NCBI GenBank assembly: GCA_027475525.1
Contig: JAMWFC010000122.1
Coordinates: 434,001 to 498,000, forward strand
Source: Macrolepiota albuminosa
Lineage: Eukaryota > Basidiomycota > Agaricomycetes > Agaricales > Agaricaceae
Length of the DNA stretch: 64,000 bases
Direction of reading: 5' to 3'
Positions 12,332 through 23,438 of the stretch are shown one piece after another (position 1 is the stretch's first letter; each line of letters opens with the position of its first letter). The notes below the pieces were generated by a model. It searched no databases. It was not told the DNA's origin and saw only the letters and a list, made by a program, of their open reading frames with translations. The position numbers were made by a program, and so were the translations under genes.

Positions 12332-14565
12332 TATCTTATAATGGCTTTGATACTACCTCTTGAGATATTTTTACCCAACGTGGTCCATTATATTTTCACC
12401 GAATTATCCTATTTCTCACATGTGGTCAATTGGTCGTCCCTGAATTGTTCCACAAGCTCTCATCGCTGTTCCCTCATTGCCTTTCTATATAAACCCAAGT
12501 ACCAAGCACCCACATATACCACTGTCCATAGCACCTAATATACAATATACTACCACCCATATCATGTTGTGTTGTTTGTTTGTTTTTTTTTTTTTTTTTT
12601 TTGTATTTTTCCCAGTTAATATAGTAATAAATAAATGTCATCATCAAAACAACATATTGTAATAAGTGTTATCACATCAAAATAATACCTTGATTATATA
12701 ATCACTTTATAAACCACGGACCAAGAAAGATTAAATATGACATTGACAAATAAATAGTTATATTGCTTCAAACGATACATGAATGTAAAAGCAATATTAC
12801 ATGTTTTGGATTCAATTAGATGATTTTGCACTCAAAAGAATGTAATAATATACAGAATACATGTAGCAATCATAGAACTCATGGCTGTGCAGCAATTGTA
12901 TACTCAAACAATGCACAGCCACAATAACATAATTGGAATAAATAATTAAATACAGCTGTATGTTTACAATGCTATCTACTTCCGCTACATGGTAGCTAAG
13001 GATATATCGGGTAGGAAACGCCTTGGTAGACCCACAGCTAAACAGTATAGGCATAACTAAAAGGGTGCAAGTAGAGTAGCATCAAAAACCCAGTAAAGAA
13101 AGCTTGCCACCACTGAGTGAAATCTACTATTTACATAAAGGAAGAGTTTGAAGGATAAGACTATTATGATAGAAAGGGCCTGTTAGGATGCGACTAAGCC
13201 AGCAAGCGAGCATTGGACCTGACCTCTGGTGGCTATATATTATTCAAATATATGATTGATACAATTACATGCTATTACTATATTGACAATAAATAATTAA
13301 ATATATAATATAAAAATATATGTTCATGATTATAGTGGCTGTGCAATGGTTGCATATTTGAATAGTACACAGCCACAATGACAAATATATTCTATATTTA
13401 TTTATAAACAAGTGAATACTTCCGAGGAGGCTGACACCCTATGCACCTCTTTACCTGGATGGCTGCATATCTGGGACCAAAACAATGTACTGGTTTCGGA
13501 CAGCAATAACATACTCATGAAGAAATGCCATCACACACAGGTGTGATGATACATACAAACCCTAAAGTGCCCTTTCAATTTTATGTAGCCGGCAAGCTAC
13601 AACACTGACTTAAAATGCATCAGTAAATGAACAATCGTATTATAATCTAATATTATGACTCACTAGATATTTGTATTAACCCTCTCTCTCTCCCCCCTCC
13701 CCTCCCCCTCATCCAGACAAAATATAATTATGCCCCAACTAATCATAATCAGCATCAAAATTGGCATTGGATGTATTATATATTACCTGTGTTGACCCCA
13801 GGGCACCTGTACCCAAAATATGGTTCAAGGCAGCTGTGTCTTGTCGTTGAGGATAGTGAAACCAAAGGTCATGCTTGCCGATAATCAGCAGTCTATTTGG
13901 CGATCATGTTCTATATAGATCCGCTGAATGCCAAGCATCTTAGGATTGACCCTGTATGTGATCAGTGATCTATTGTACCATTTGAAGCTTTGGAATGACC
14001 CACTGTATAGGTCTTACACAGCCAGCAAAGAGTCTAAATGAGTAATGACATTTCCATCCATCCTTTACATTTATTTTTTATAACTTTTATCTTGTATAAG
14101 CAGTGCATGTGCCATTCACGACACATGAAACAATAAATGACAAAAATACACTTGAAAAGATCAGTTAAAAATACATGAACTTTGTAGAGGACTGAAAACT
14201 ATCTGTATGGACACAATGCTCTTATTGTTACTTATGTACAAACTCGGGGTTTATTTTTATTTATTTATCTAAGCAATGTGGCAGTAGCTATATATTCATA
14301 GCAGTAATAGAAGTAGAAGCTTGATGCCATCATAATAAAAGGGTAGATAAGAAAAACATTTGGACCATCCATCCTTCTTTGACTATGTCGTGCCATTCTA
14401 CCCCTAACTGTTTGCCTATGCCACCCCTGTCTGGTGATAACTCAACTGCTTTATGGCTATGCTACAAGGAGCACTGAGAAATATATGAGCACCGTCTAGA
14501 TGAGCAGCAGATAGCAGACCTTTTTCAGCAGCGTAAGTAGTTTCCTGGCATGTCTCCATACTTAC
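12332..14565. other. Gene-poor AT-rich region with poly-T, a CT-rich tract and two related hairpins
   Basis: Nothing coding is supported. Visible features are a run of about 20 T near 12,582-12,601, a pyrimidine (CT) tract near 13,680-13,710, and two similar inverted-repeat segments built on TGGCTGTGCA...TGCACAGCCA near 12,883-12,925 and 13,338-13,376. Confidence 0.5.
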
Positions 14566-16415
14566 ATGGCATGCTCACCAGAGATGGCAGGCCGGTCTAT
14601 GGGGTCAAGTTCATTGACACTGACATCTGATCCATTGGCACCAGAGAGGAGCACACAGATGGCCAGCCTGAGCAGCTCAGTCCAATCAGCACCTGCTGCG
14701 AGCTCGTCAACGTGTACTGAACAGCCTGTTCTCAGCCCCGGTCAGGTATGGCTAGTCCCAGCAACAAAGCGGATCCCTCAAGCTGAGGTGACACCAGAGC
14801 AATTTGCCGCAGCCTAAAACTGGCACCGTGGCCCTCCCACCCTCAAGTGGTGTCAGAACAAGGATCCTGTAAATGTTCTTCTGGCCTGGTTGCGCATCCT
14901 AACCATCACCAGTGCTTGTTATGCTCATATTGAAGTGAACCATGTGAGTTCGAGGTGCTGGTGGCAAAATCTTGCAGAGATAACTCCATTTGTGTTTCCT
15001 GTTGAGCCCAGCACAAGCAATGCTCCGTGGCTCAGGCATGGAAGGCATCTTGCATGAGCAAAGAACAGGGGTGGGACATGACCTGGGTGCTGAGCCAGTT
15101 GGCTAGTGCATCCAGATCGAGGGCCGAGGAGTTGGGTGGGGCACTGGCTGGGAGTTCATTGAGAGGAAGGAAGGTGAAGGCATCGACTACATAGCAGAAT
15201 AAGGGGAAGCGCAGCTTCACCTGTGTCGATGGAGGAAGTGCCAATGACTCAGCATGATAAGGAAAAGCGCCGAGCATCTCCGGAGCTGTACTTTGGAGAG
15301 GTGACAAATTTGGGTTTGATATTATTTAATCATGCATGTGGACATGCAAATACAAAGTCATTGAGTGCAGGTAATGTGCCCAGGTCAAAGGGCACAGAGG
15401 AAGAGTGGAAGTGTCATCTCTGCAACAGGACAAGGGGAAGCGCCAAGCTTCGACTGAGTCGGTGGAGATAGTAGGGTACAAGTATGCGTGGAGGTCCCCA
15501 AGCTTGGACATGTTGGATATCCATGAAATCCCCCTGATACCCACCCAGTCATCTATTGATGAAGAAATGCACCAGCATTTGCAGGAGGCTCTGACAAATG
15601 AGCACCAGATAACCTTACAGCTGCACCACACACAAAAGAATCTTCAGTGGGAACGACATGCTTGGAAGGCCATGTGGGAAGAGTGGAATACAGTGATTTG
15701 TGACAGAGACAGAGCATTTGGAGACAGAGATGCCGCTTTAGTGACACGTGTGGCTATCAAAGATGAGTTGGCTGGTTTGCGAGTGCGAGTGGAGCATATC
15801 AAGAATCAAGGGTCAGACAATGCGGCATCTGGGGCATCAGAGATAGAGGAGGTATGGCAGGCAATATGGCAAGTGGAGGCAGCACAGCCACAGATTTTAA
15901 GGAGGAACTGGCTGTTGAACACATTGGCATTGTCCCATGAAGATGTTATGCACAAGTGACCCTATGTCCCATACTATATACCTGATATGTCTTTATGTCC
16001 AGGAGGGGTGCACGAGTACCGACTGTTATTGAATAGAAGTTCCTTGGCACTTGCTGTCATCCAGCAAGAGCTGCCTCAGCATATCCCACCAGAGATTATG
16101 CAAGGAATCAATCAGTTGGGAGGTCTGTTAGCAGTGCACCAATGCAGGAATGTGGTGACACTGGAAACTTGGATGGAAGTGGCAGTGGATGCTGGCCAGC
16201 CCATGCCAATGTGGAATGAAATAATCACAATGGTAGTATCAACTTTAGAAGAAGAAATGACAACAGCGGAGGTGGGTGAAGCTGCAGTGATGGCAGCAAT
16301 GACAGGCAGAGCAGCAGTGGCAACAGCAGCAATGGTTGAAGCGACAGCAGCAGCAACGATGACCATAGGAGAGACAGAGGAGGAAGATGAGGTTGGAAGG
16401 AGGCCTCTATCGTAA
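14566..16415 (+). pseudogene. Decayed AT-rich homologue of the element-2 antisense gene (eight-cysteine family)
   Basis: Three segments match the gene at 30,578-32,443 in the same order. In frame at about 14,907-15,060, eight cysteines are conserved with near-identical spacing (CLLC, PCEFEVL, SC, ICVSC, KQC, SC against CLHC, PCLFEVL, SC, MCEAC, ERC, RC). A coiled-coil-like charged segment (about 15,540-15,800) matches the heptad-like region. The last segment (15,987-16,210: HEYRLLLNRS...PMPMWNE) matches HRLLLDG...PLPTWDL. In-frame TGA codons interrupt the cysteine domain where CGA is expected, and frames change upstream. A TGA at 15,957 lies about where the partner has its intron. No RT, integrase or LTR surrounds it, so it is an orphan copy. 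Confidence 0.65.
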
Positions 16416-17436
16416 TTTCTTGCTCACAAATCTAAATGTTGTACATTGTATATGTTATACTGTATATGGTTGAACTTTGTATATAGTGTACTATCTATGT
16501 AGATAGCATACTACATTGAACTAACGGGCTATACATCAGGACGGTGTAATACCAATAATGTTTCATTGCAGACGTTATAAGTGATTGGATGACTTGGACA
16601 TGCTAATAATCAATTGTATTTAACATTTATTATATAAGCCTACGTTATCACAATCAGAAACTTGAAGTATTAAACAGTGTAGGGGAATAACAAATCATGA
16701 TACTATGCTACCAATTAAGGTGTTTTGGTAATTATTTTACCTACTGGCAATAAAGCTCAGTTAGCTGAATGTTGATGATACAGGTTGGCATAAAGACATT
16801 ATATACAAAAATATGAACGGTTGACTAGTAGTAAGCACTACTGGCATCCAATTGTGTTTTCTTGGAAAAAAGTCAAAAGGAAACCTGTTATGCCATTTCC
16901 AATGTATCAATTTCTAATAGAAAAAGTCTTCAGATAAAGGAAATTTGCTGGTTTCTATTGTAAAATCTAGCTACAAAACAGGCAACAGGTTTCTTTGACC
17001 TTTTTTTCATCAGAAACAGATTATGGCCTCAGTAGTGAAGTATTAATGTAATTATTAGCTGCACCGATACCAATGATTAATAAAGGGTCTTCTACTATTA
17101 TGGCCTCAGTAGTGAAGTATTAATGTAATTATTAGCTGCACCGATACCAATGATTAATAAAGGGTCTTCTACTATTATTATGAAATAATTGATCAGAGCT
17201 TTACTGACAATAGAGCAAAGACAATGTACCATTCAATGTTCCTCATGAGAAGTGCACCTAAGGCTCCAATGACAGAGGACACTGATCACCACATAAACCC
17301 AGCAGCATGTGTTTAGTCTTGATGTCCAGCTACAGATATAGAATGGATAGATAGATATTCTACTAACTACAATAAAAAGAACTAGAAATAGAACGTTTAG
17401 TATGAGGGTTTTGATATGCAGAAAGTGAACATACCT
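16416..17436. other. Non-coding AT-rich spacer
   Basis: No gene is supported. It contains the third 77-bp tandem duplication (17,021-17,174). Confidence 0.4.
17021..17174. repeat. 77-bp tandem duplication 3
   Basis: The unit 17,021-17,097 is repeated at 17,098-17,174 in non-coding DNA with no visible mismatch. Confidence 0.95.
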
Positions 17437-18693
17437 CTAGTCGAGCATGAAAATATTGGCCTTGACTATGCCCAGATCTACTTGATGAGGTATCGTTATG
17501 TTGCCGCACTGCACATAACATTGAGCAAGTTTGAACATCAAGAACACTTCATGTACCAAATCCTTTCCACATGAAGTGAAATCAGGCTTGTTAGGCTTGT
17601 GGCATAGTATATGTTTAGTGATGATGAGCTTTGCATTCCACTCAACCTCTTTTAAAGCATCTGAGTAAGTCCAAACTTCATCAAGCTGTTGATTTTTGTG
17701 AGTATGGAACACGGCAATAAGAATTCCTCATCCATTGAAAGCTTTTGTTGTGAGATGTTTCTGTTTGTCACAATGTGTATAGCTCCTGACTCAAGGTCAA
17801 TGAATGAGCAAACCAAGAGGTCAAAACATACAGAAAAACAAGATGAGTGGGTCTGATATGATATAGCACATCTGAGTACCTCTCCATCACCTGGAGAATC
17901 CCCTGACAAGACATGGTGCGCATCTTGATTCCAGAGGGGCGGTGGGAGGATGTGTGAGGCCGCCACAATAGGATATCACGGTAGTGCTCCATGTGGTAGT
18001 AAATTGAGAATGAAAGAACGTGTTGGGTGTCTTTGAACATATGTCTTGCTAGTGCAAACAACAAAATCTCAGTCTGTAACAGCATTTGAAAATGCTGAAG
18101 TCCATAACATCATTATCTGAGCATCCTGGGAGCACTCTAGATTATAGCTCATCAATGCACAACGGCTGCTTAAACAGTGAATGTCTTGCTGGGAAGGGTT
18201 ATAGCATGCTGAGTTGTCTCTGCTATCATACTTAGAGGGAGGAGCACCATGAAGGGGCACACAAGAAAGCGGAGAAGGACATAAAGGAAGAAATAATGGG
18301 ATGACATAGAGAAGCTCAGATTGGAGGAGACATCAAATCGAGTAATACACGCCTTGATTTGGGGGAACAAAGCATATAAATACCTCTGCTTAGGTGAGGA
18401 GATACTTGGAATCATGATGTCAATAATATGGTGGTGGTGACCTATATTCATCATGAACACATCAATAAGAGATATAGAAACAGCGATGGCAAATGACCAT
18501 GAGAAAACACATATGATTTGGAGTAGAGTCTGAAGTAAATAGTATGGGAATCCGAATCACTGTCAGAAGAGTCTGAATAAGAATATTTAACTTTGAGCAT
18601 AGCCCGTTGTTGCTCCATGTTAAGCCATGGCGCATTAATAATTGGTCATAATGATGGCTTATCATATGGCAGACTGTCAAAATCAGTAATTGC
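17437..18693 (-). pseudogene. Minus-strand multi-exon remnant of unknown function
   Basis: It begins at an ATG near 18,693 (MAITDFDSLPYDKPSL, then an in-frame TGA) and continues through a serine/aspartate run (YSDSSDSDSDS), an apparent intron ending ATATAG near 18,441, and further blocks (HMFKDTQHVLSFSIYYHMEHY, near 18,000) to an end near 17,437. Frames change and stops accumulate, so it is probably not functional. The family is not recognised. Confidence 0.35.
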
Positions 18694-19200
18694 CATGATC
18701 TAGTAAATTAATGATTTGTTGTCATATATCTATTGCACTGGATAACAGACCTCTCAGGTGATAATAGGTGTTCATTAGATAGTGGCGATATGCCAAATCT
18801 TTTGGGGGGTATCTCAGCCCTGGTATTCAGGGATCACTCTCCACAGAAGGCAGCCAAGGAAATAAGTCATAATGCATGTGTCTGCTCTGATATATGATTT
18901 TGTGTGGTGGCTATTGTCTGCAATCTAATATTGTGTCTTGTCATGCCTGTACTAGACAGGACATAGAAAGACTTGCAATTAGTCAACAAAATAGGTCTAT
19001 TTTTCAGAGACTGCTGGATCTATGGGTCAACTGGACATCCAATACATCTGGCAAGGAAAGAACGTCAGCCAAATAAAACATTGTTTGATTGGAACATTAT
19101 GGACCGAGTGGGTGTAGAGAACGTGTTAAAACAGACCCAACTATAGCTACATTCTGGCGTATGTAGATATCAAATATTAACATAGTAAAGCTACAGAACA
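18694..19200. other. Spacer without recognisable features
   Basis: AT-rich DNA between the 17.4-18.7 kb remnant and the minisatellite. The one short open frame at 18,894-19,076 has no recognisable motif. Confidence 0.35.
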
Positions 19201-19204
19201 AATA

Positions 19205-19750
19205 ATGTTAAAAAGGGAAGACATTATTCCCACACATATATGTAACCATACAGACAAATGGTAATATCATATGACATTAAAAAGTGAAGACATTATTCCC
19301 ACACATCTCTGTAACCGTACAGACATATGGTAGTATCACATGATGTTAAAAAGTGAAGACATTATTCCCATGCATCTCTGTAACTGTACAGACAAACGGT
19401 AGTATCACATAACGTTAAAAATTGAAGACATTATTTCCATGCATCTCTGTAACTGTACAGACGTACAGTAGTATCACATGACATTAAAAAGTGAAGACAT
19501 TACTCCCACGCATACCTGGTCTACTGCTGACTAAGTAACCATACAGACAAACATATATCACATGACAGTAAAAATCGAAGACATTATTCTCACACATATT
19601 GATAACCGTACAGATGAATGGTAGTATCACATGACATTAAAAATTGAAGACATTTTTCCCATGCTTACCTGAAGGAAGTAATAGCAACAAGAACAAACAC
19701 AGTCACATGACAGCAAAAATTGAAGACATTTTTCCCACACATAGTCTGCT
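19205..19750. repeat. 69-bp minisatellite, about eight units
   Basis: The core GAAGACATTATTCCCA recurs at 19,217, 19,286, 19,355, 19,424, 19,493, 19,577, 19,646 and 19,732. Spacing is 69 bp except two longer steps of 84 and 86 bp. Each unit also carries CTGTAAC.GTACAGAC and a variant of GTAGTATCACATGAC. Units have diverged by point changes. No CRISPR-like unique spacers are present. Confidence 0.93.
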
Positions 19751-19930
19751 GCACAGAAAAACCTTGATCTATTCTAGATCTTGGAAAGTACCTCTCGTTA
19801 ATACTCTAAGATGTAAATAGGTATAAATAATAAAGATTAATAAAGAGGAGTATAGTGTAATGCATGCCCTTGTTACAAGCTCAGAGCAGGAGGAGGAAGA
19901 GGAAGAGGAGACAGCTGCAGACCATATCTA

Positions 19931-20113
19931 TTCCCAGCCTCAACCTCACTTTGTTTGGTTAAGGCCTCCATATTTCACAACTCAGTGCTTATTCCCAGCC
20001 TCAACCTCACTTTGTTTGGTTAAGGCCTCTGCACTTCACAACTCAGTGCTTATTCCCAGCCTCAACCTCACTTTGTTTGGTTAAGGCCTCCACATTTCAC
20101 AACTCAGTCCTCT
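19931..20113. repeat. 61-bp tandem repeat, three units
   Basis: Three nearly identical units start at TTCCCAGCC at 19,931, 19,992 and 20,053 (period 61). They contain CCTCAACCTCACTTTG and a TTCACAACTCAGT end. The short open frame across it is only the repeat. Confidence 0.93.
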
Positions 20114-20139
20114 TTCCACAACTCTTTCCTTAAAGCATT

Positions 20140-20470
20140 ACTGTAAGCTAAATTGAATTCTTCTTGAATTTTTCGGATTTTATTCAGCATTTATAAATCT
20201 TTAAAAAACTGAAAATCAGTATATTATTAGCCTTTGAATTTTTCCTGATTTTCTGGTAATTTTCCTGGAATTATTTGAGCATTTTCCACTAACATCTCCT
20301 GAAAAACAGAGCAATTGAATTTTTCTTGAAATTTTCAGATTTCTTTAAGCATTTATAAACCTCAAAAAATTCACAATCAGTGTATCAGTAGCCTTTGAAT
20401 TTTTCCTGATTTTTTGGTGATTTTCTTTCAAATTTCTAAAGCATTTTATACACATCTATCAAAAAACAAA
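20140..20470. repeat. Degenerate repeat of about 175 bp, two units
   Basis: GAATTTTTC...GATTT..TTAAGCATTTATAAA...CAATCAGTAT...TAGCCTTTGAATTTTTCCTGATTTT occurs twice (about 20,153 and 20,327) with substitutions. It is non-coding and very AT-rich. Confidence 0.6.
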
Positions 20471-21003
20471 CATTCAAAAAGGCAAATCTTTGTCAGCTTT
20501 AGTCAGAACTGACTAATCAGATCATTTTCCAGGTGTCGTCACATTATATAGAGATGTATAGATTATGTGATTTGGATAAGAACTTGCTGATCAATAAATC
20601 AAATAAAATATTCAATCATTGGGGCAGTTTTTTAACTTACTCTAATTTTTATATTTTCTCAACACTTTTCAGCAGTAGAAGATGGAGACATCTTGTGGGA
20701 AGTATAAACAATGTCATGCAACCTTGTTTGTACTAATTTGACATGTTCAACTTTAATCAATCACCATCTTGACACTCTACCACCATTATGCAACCTATTT
20801 CTGCTGTCAATTACTCTTCTGTTGCTTCTCTCCTTAATGAGGGGTATTCTCAGCATCAAATCCAAGCAAAAAGGCCTGGAAAAGGGCACTGTGGGGAGAA
20901 TTAGCAAAGAGCTGGAGAGCAACAAAGAGAATTATTCTGGAGGTCATTCTTTCAAGCTTACAGCATGTAACAAACAGTCTATTATTCATCAAATTACTAC
21001 TGG

Positions 21004-21842
21004 TGTCAGATTTTGCTGAGTCAGGGGCTTTCCAGGAAAGCAATGCCCTTACAAGGCAGACTTGATCTACATGTACTTGAGTGTCTGGAACTCTGGACCA
21101 TGCTTTGGGGTTTAAGACACAAACAAGGAATTCTTGAGATAAGGGACTTAGTTTGGGGATCAGGAGAAGTCAAAGGGGTCATGAGGTTAAGGTTGAGTCA
21201 AGAACTGGAGATTCTAAGATGAGACCAGAGTTAATGAACTTTAAGTCACAAAGTGCATACCAATCTCAAGAGCACACATATTAGTTAAGCATGCCAGTCG
21301 GAGCATGCCAGTCACAGTATGCTGGTCAGTGCGTACCAGTCAAAACCAAAGGGCATGCAAACAATCAATGTAATATCAAGACTAAGGTACTACAAGTGAG
21401 TAGCTACTTTTTTAAATACATGTGGAGGTCACTCTGGGTTCCAGGTTCCTGAGGGGTTTCAGGATGTCTGGAGCAGTTCTAGGAGTCAATAGGCAGTGGT
21501 TGATAGAGGGGATTGTATACTGGGGATCATGCATGTGGAGTGCACAATCTATTGGCACAGAGGGAAGGCCGTGATGCATGATGTGTAATGGCCAGGGTGA
21601 TTGGTGTGATCTGATTGTTGATTGCAGGGTAACAGCTGTGCTGGCAGGTGGTTCTGGGGTCCATGATGTGGGACTGTCAGGAGGCATGTGTGATGGCAGG
21701 GTTTGATGTGCATGATGGCAGTTTCAGCAGTCATGATAGCAGGAGTTGTATCATGGGGTTGGTGAGGGAGTCCCAGATGGGATTCCAGGGATGTCTCAGG
21801 ATGGTCCCAGGGATGGTCCTGGATGGGGGGGGGGTCATGACA
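21004..21842. repeat. Solo LTR of the element-2 family inside the Tc1 transposase
   Basis: The segment starts TGTCAGATTTTGCTGAGTC and ends GGTCATGACA, matching both LTRs of element 2 (29,662 and 49,428). It is flanked by ACTGG (20,999-21,003) and ACTAG (21,843-21,847), a 5-bp target-site duplication with one transition. Taking out the LTR and one TSD copy rejoins the transposase frame exactly (ITTG to KLDNA). A solo LTR normally arises by LTR-LTR recombination. Confidence 0.93.
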
Positions 21843-21930
21843 ACTAGGAAGCTAGATAATGCTGTTCAAGCCACACAGTTCATTAATTCTGTCATTTCCA
21901 GTTCTGTCAATTCTCAGACAGTCAGAAATA

Positions 21931-22084
21931 CATTGAAGGAGGCAGGTTTTTGCTCAGCAACAAAGAAGAAAGTTTCCATGCTCAAGGCTGCTCATTGTGC
22001 AAACCAGCATTGAAGGAGGCAGGTTTTTGCTCAGCAACAAAGAAGAAAGTTTCCATGCTCAAGGCTGCTCATTGTGCAAACCAG
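21931..22084. repeat. 77-bp tandem duplication 4
   Basis: The unit 21,931-22,007 is repeated without mismatch at 22,008-22,084 inside the Tc1 transposase. Since 77 is not a multiple of three, it shifts the frame. Confidence 0.96.
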
Positions 22085-22100
22085 CTCAAGTTTGCTCAGT

Positions 22101-22614
22101 ATCTGTAAAGATGACCTCTGGAGGCTGTGGCTCAGTCACACAGCTAGCAGAGGGAATCCAAAGTGTATTAGAATATATACTGACAATATCATGATAACTA
22201 CTCACCTGGCAGAGGGAGATCCAAAGAGAACAAGTCTAGGGATTCCCTATGCCAGGTTGGATGCTTCTGGGGCCTCTGAAGCATGGGAAACAACTGTACA
22301 GTACAATAAAACCTTAAAAACTCAAAAATTGCCTACACAAATAATTGCACAAATAAGGGGCAAACTCTGGCAAACTCTGGCTTATGTAAGCAGTCTGGAA
22401 GCAGTGCTGAAGGACCCACACTTGTCTAAATAGTAGCTAAAGAACCAGAGCACCTCAAGAGCTGAAAATAGTACTAACAGATAGTGTTGGAAGAATAGAA
22501 ACAGTAAAATGAGATAATGTCAGAAGAAATAAAAGAATGAATGAAAGGAGAGTGAAGAGATAAGGAGTGAAGGAAGGAAGAAATGAGGAGTCCCCTGATA
22601 GTATCATGAAAATT
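22101..22614. other. Unidentified insertion of about 510 bp in the Tc1 transposase
   Basis: The transposase frame stops matching after LKFAQ and resumes at TVEDW. The intervening sequence contains GTGGCTCAGTCACACAGCTAG near 22,127 and ends in a purine-rich, GAA-rich stretch (about 22,500-22,600). I see no ORF with a motif, no clear inverted repeats and no certain target-site duplication. A SINE-like element is possible but not shown. Confidence 0.45.
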
Positions 22615-23438
22615 AGACAGTGGAGGATTGGAAGAGAGTTTTGTGGAGTGATGAAACAAAGATTAATTGAATTGGATCAGATGGAAAAGTATATGTGTGG
22701 AAAATTCCAGGAGAACTACTATCTGACCACACTACTACACCAACTGTCAAGCATGGAGAAGGAAACAATTTAATAGTATGGGGCTGCATAGGTTGGAATG
22801 GAGTAGAGAAGATGGATGCTGCACAGTACTGTGAGATTTTGTTTTGGATGAGAGAGTGGTGGAAAGCTTTGAGAGGTTGGAAATGGAAGAGGAAGAACAA
22901 TATTTTCAGCAAGACAATGACTCAAAACACATCTTCCAATGAGCAACCTGGTTTTCTGATAATAACATCATTGTAATATCCTGGCCTGCTCAATCCCCTG
23001 ACCTCAATTTCATTGAATACCTCTGAGTTTACATCAAGTGCAAACTTTTGAAGTATGAAGTACCCTTAAAGAAGTGCATAAGTTGTAGGAGAGAATAGTA
23101 AAGGAGTGGAATAAATTACCACCAGAGGTATGCCAAAGCCTCATAGAGAGCATGCCTAGAAGAATCAAAGCAGTTATAAAGCCAAATGGAGGCCATACTA
23201 AATATGAAAATTAGAGTAAATTAGAGTGGGTCAAAAAACTGCTCTAATGGTTGAATATTTTGTTTCATTTATTAATCAGCAAGTTCTTGTCTAAATCACA
23301 TGATTAATACATCATTATAAAGTCAGGATGCAGTTGTATGTCATGTGACCTTCCACAATTTTTTGTCTAGGTAATTGTTGCACACCATGTGAATCTTTTC
23401 AAAAAGGCCAAACATTGGGGCAGTTTTTTGAGCCAGTG

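Larger units (their letters stand above)
20820..23215 (+). pseudogene. Tc1-type transposase, fragmented
   Basis: This is a DDE transposase of the Tc1/mariner superfamily, the cut-and-paste enzyme of the element. The N-terminal helix-turn-helix part is visible at 20,870-21,003 (GTVGRISKELESNKENY) and 21,843-22,007. The catalytic part starts near 22,615 with VEDWKR.LWSDETKIN, which contains the first aspartate. It continues with the second-aspartate region (QQDNDSKHTS, about 22,905) and the NFIEYL region near 23,010, where the last acidic residue is expected. An in-frame TGA follows DETKIN (CGA expected). Insertions, the 77-bp duplication and stops make it non-functional. Confidence 0.85.
20541..23438 (+). 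mobile_element. Tc1/mariner-like element 1, with nested solo LTR and other insertions
   Basis: The 3' end is a long terminal inverted repeat (about 23,221-23,438) ending GAGCCAGTG just before a TA. The 5' inverted repeat (about 20,541-20,650) matches its inner part, but the outer end is missing or too diverged. Between them lie pieces of a Tc1-type transposase. The body is interrupted by a solo LTR (21,004-21,842), a 77-bp duplication (21,931-22,084) and an unidentified segment of about 510 bp (about 22,101-22,614). The same family occurs at 54,649-56,042. Confidence 0.85.

Noticed and set aside
19205..19750. Regularly spaced repeats that could suggest a CRISPR array
   Set aside because: Units are contiguous and similar over their whole length, with no unique spacers. 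The context is eukaryotic with introns and retroelements.
21931..22084. 77-bp duplications as footprints of transposon excision or target-site duplications
   Set aside because: Footprints and TSDs of the element types seen are 2-9 bp. The same 77-bp period at six unrelated places fits an assembly overlap better.
22101..22614. tRNA-derived SINE inside the Tc1 transposase
   Set aside because: One GTGGCTCAGT-like string resembles an A box, but no B box at proper distance, no poly-A tail and no TSD were found. Kept only as an unidentified insertion.
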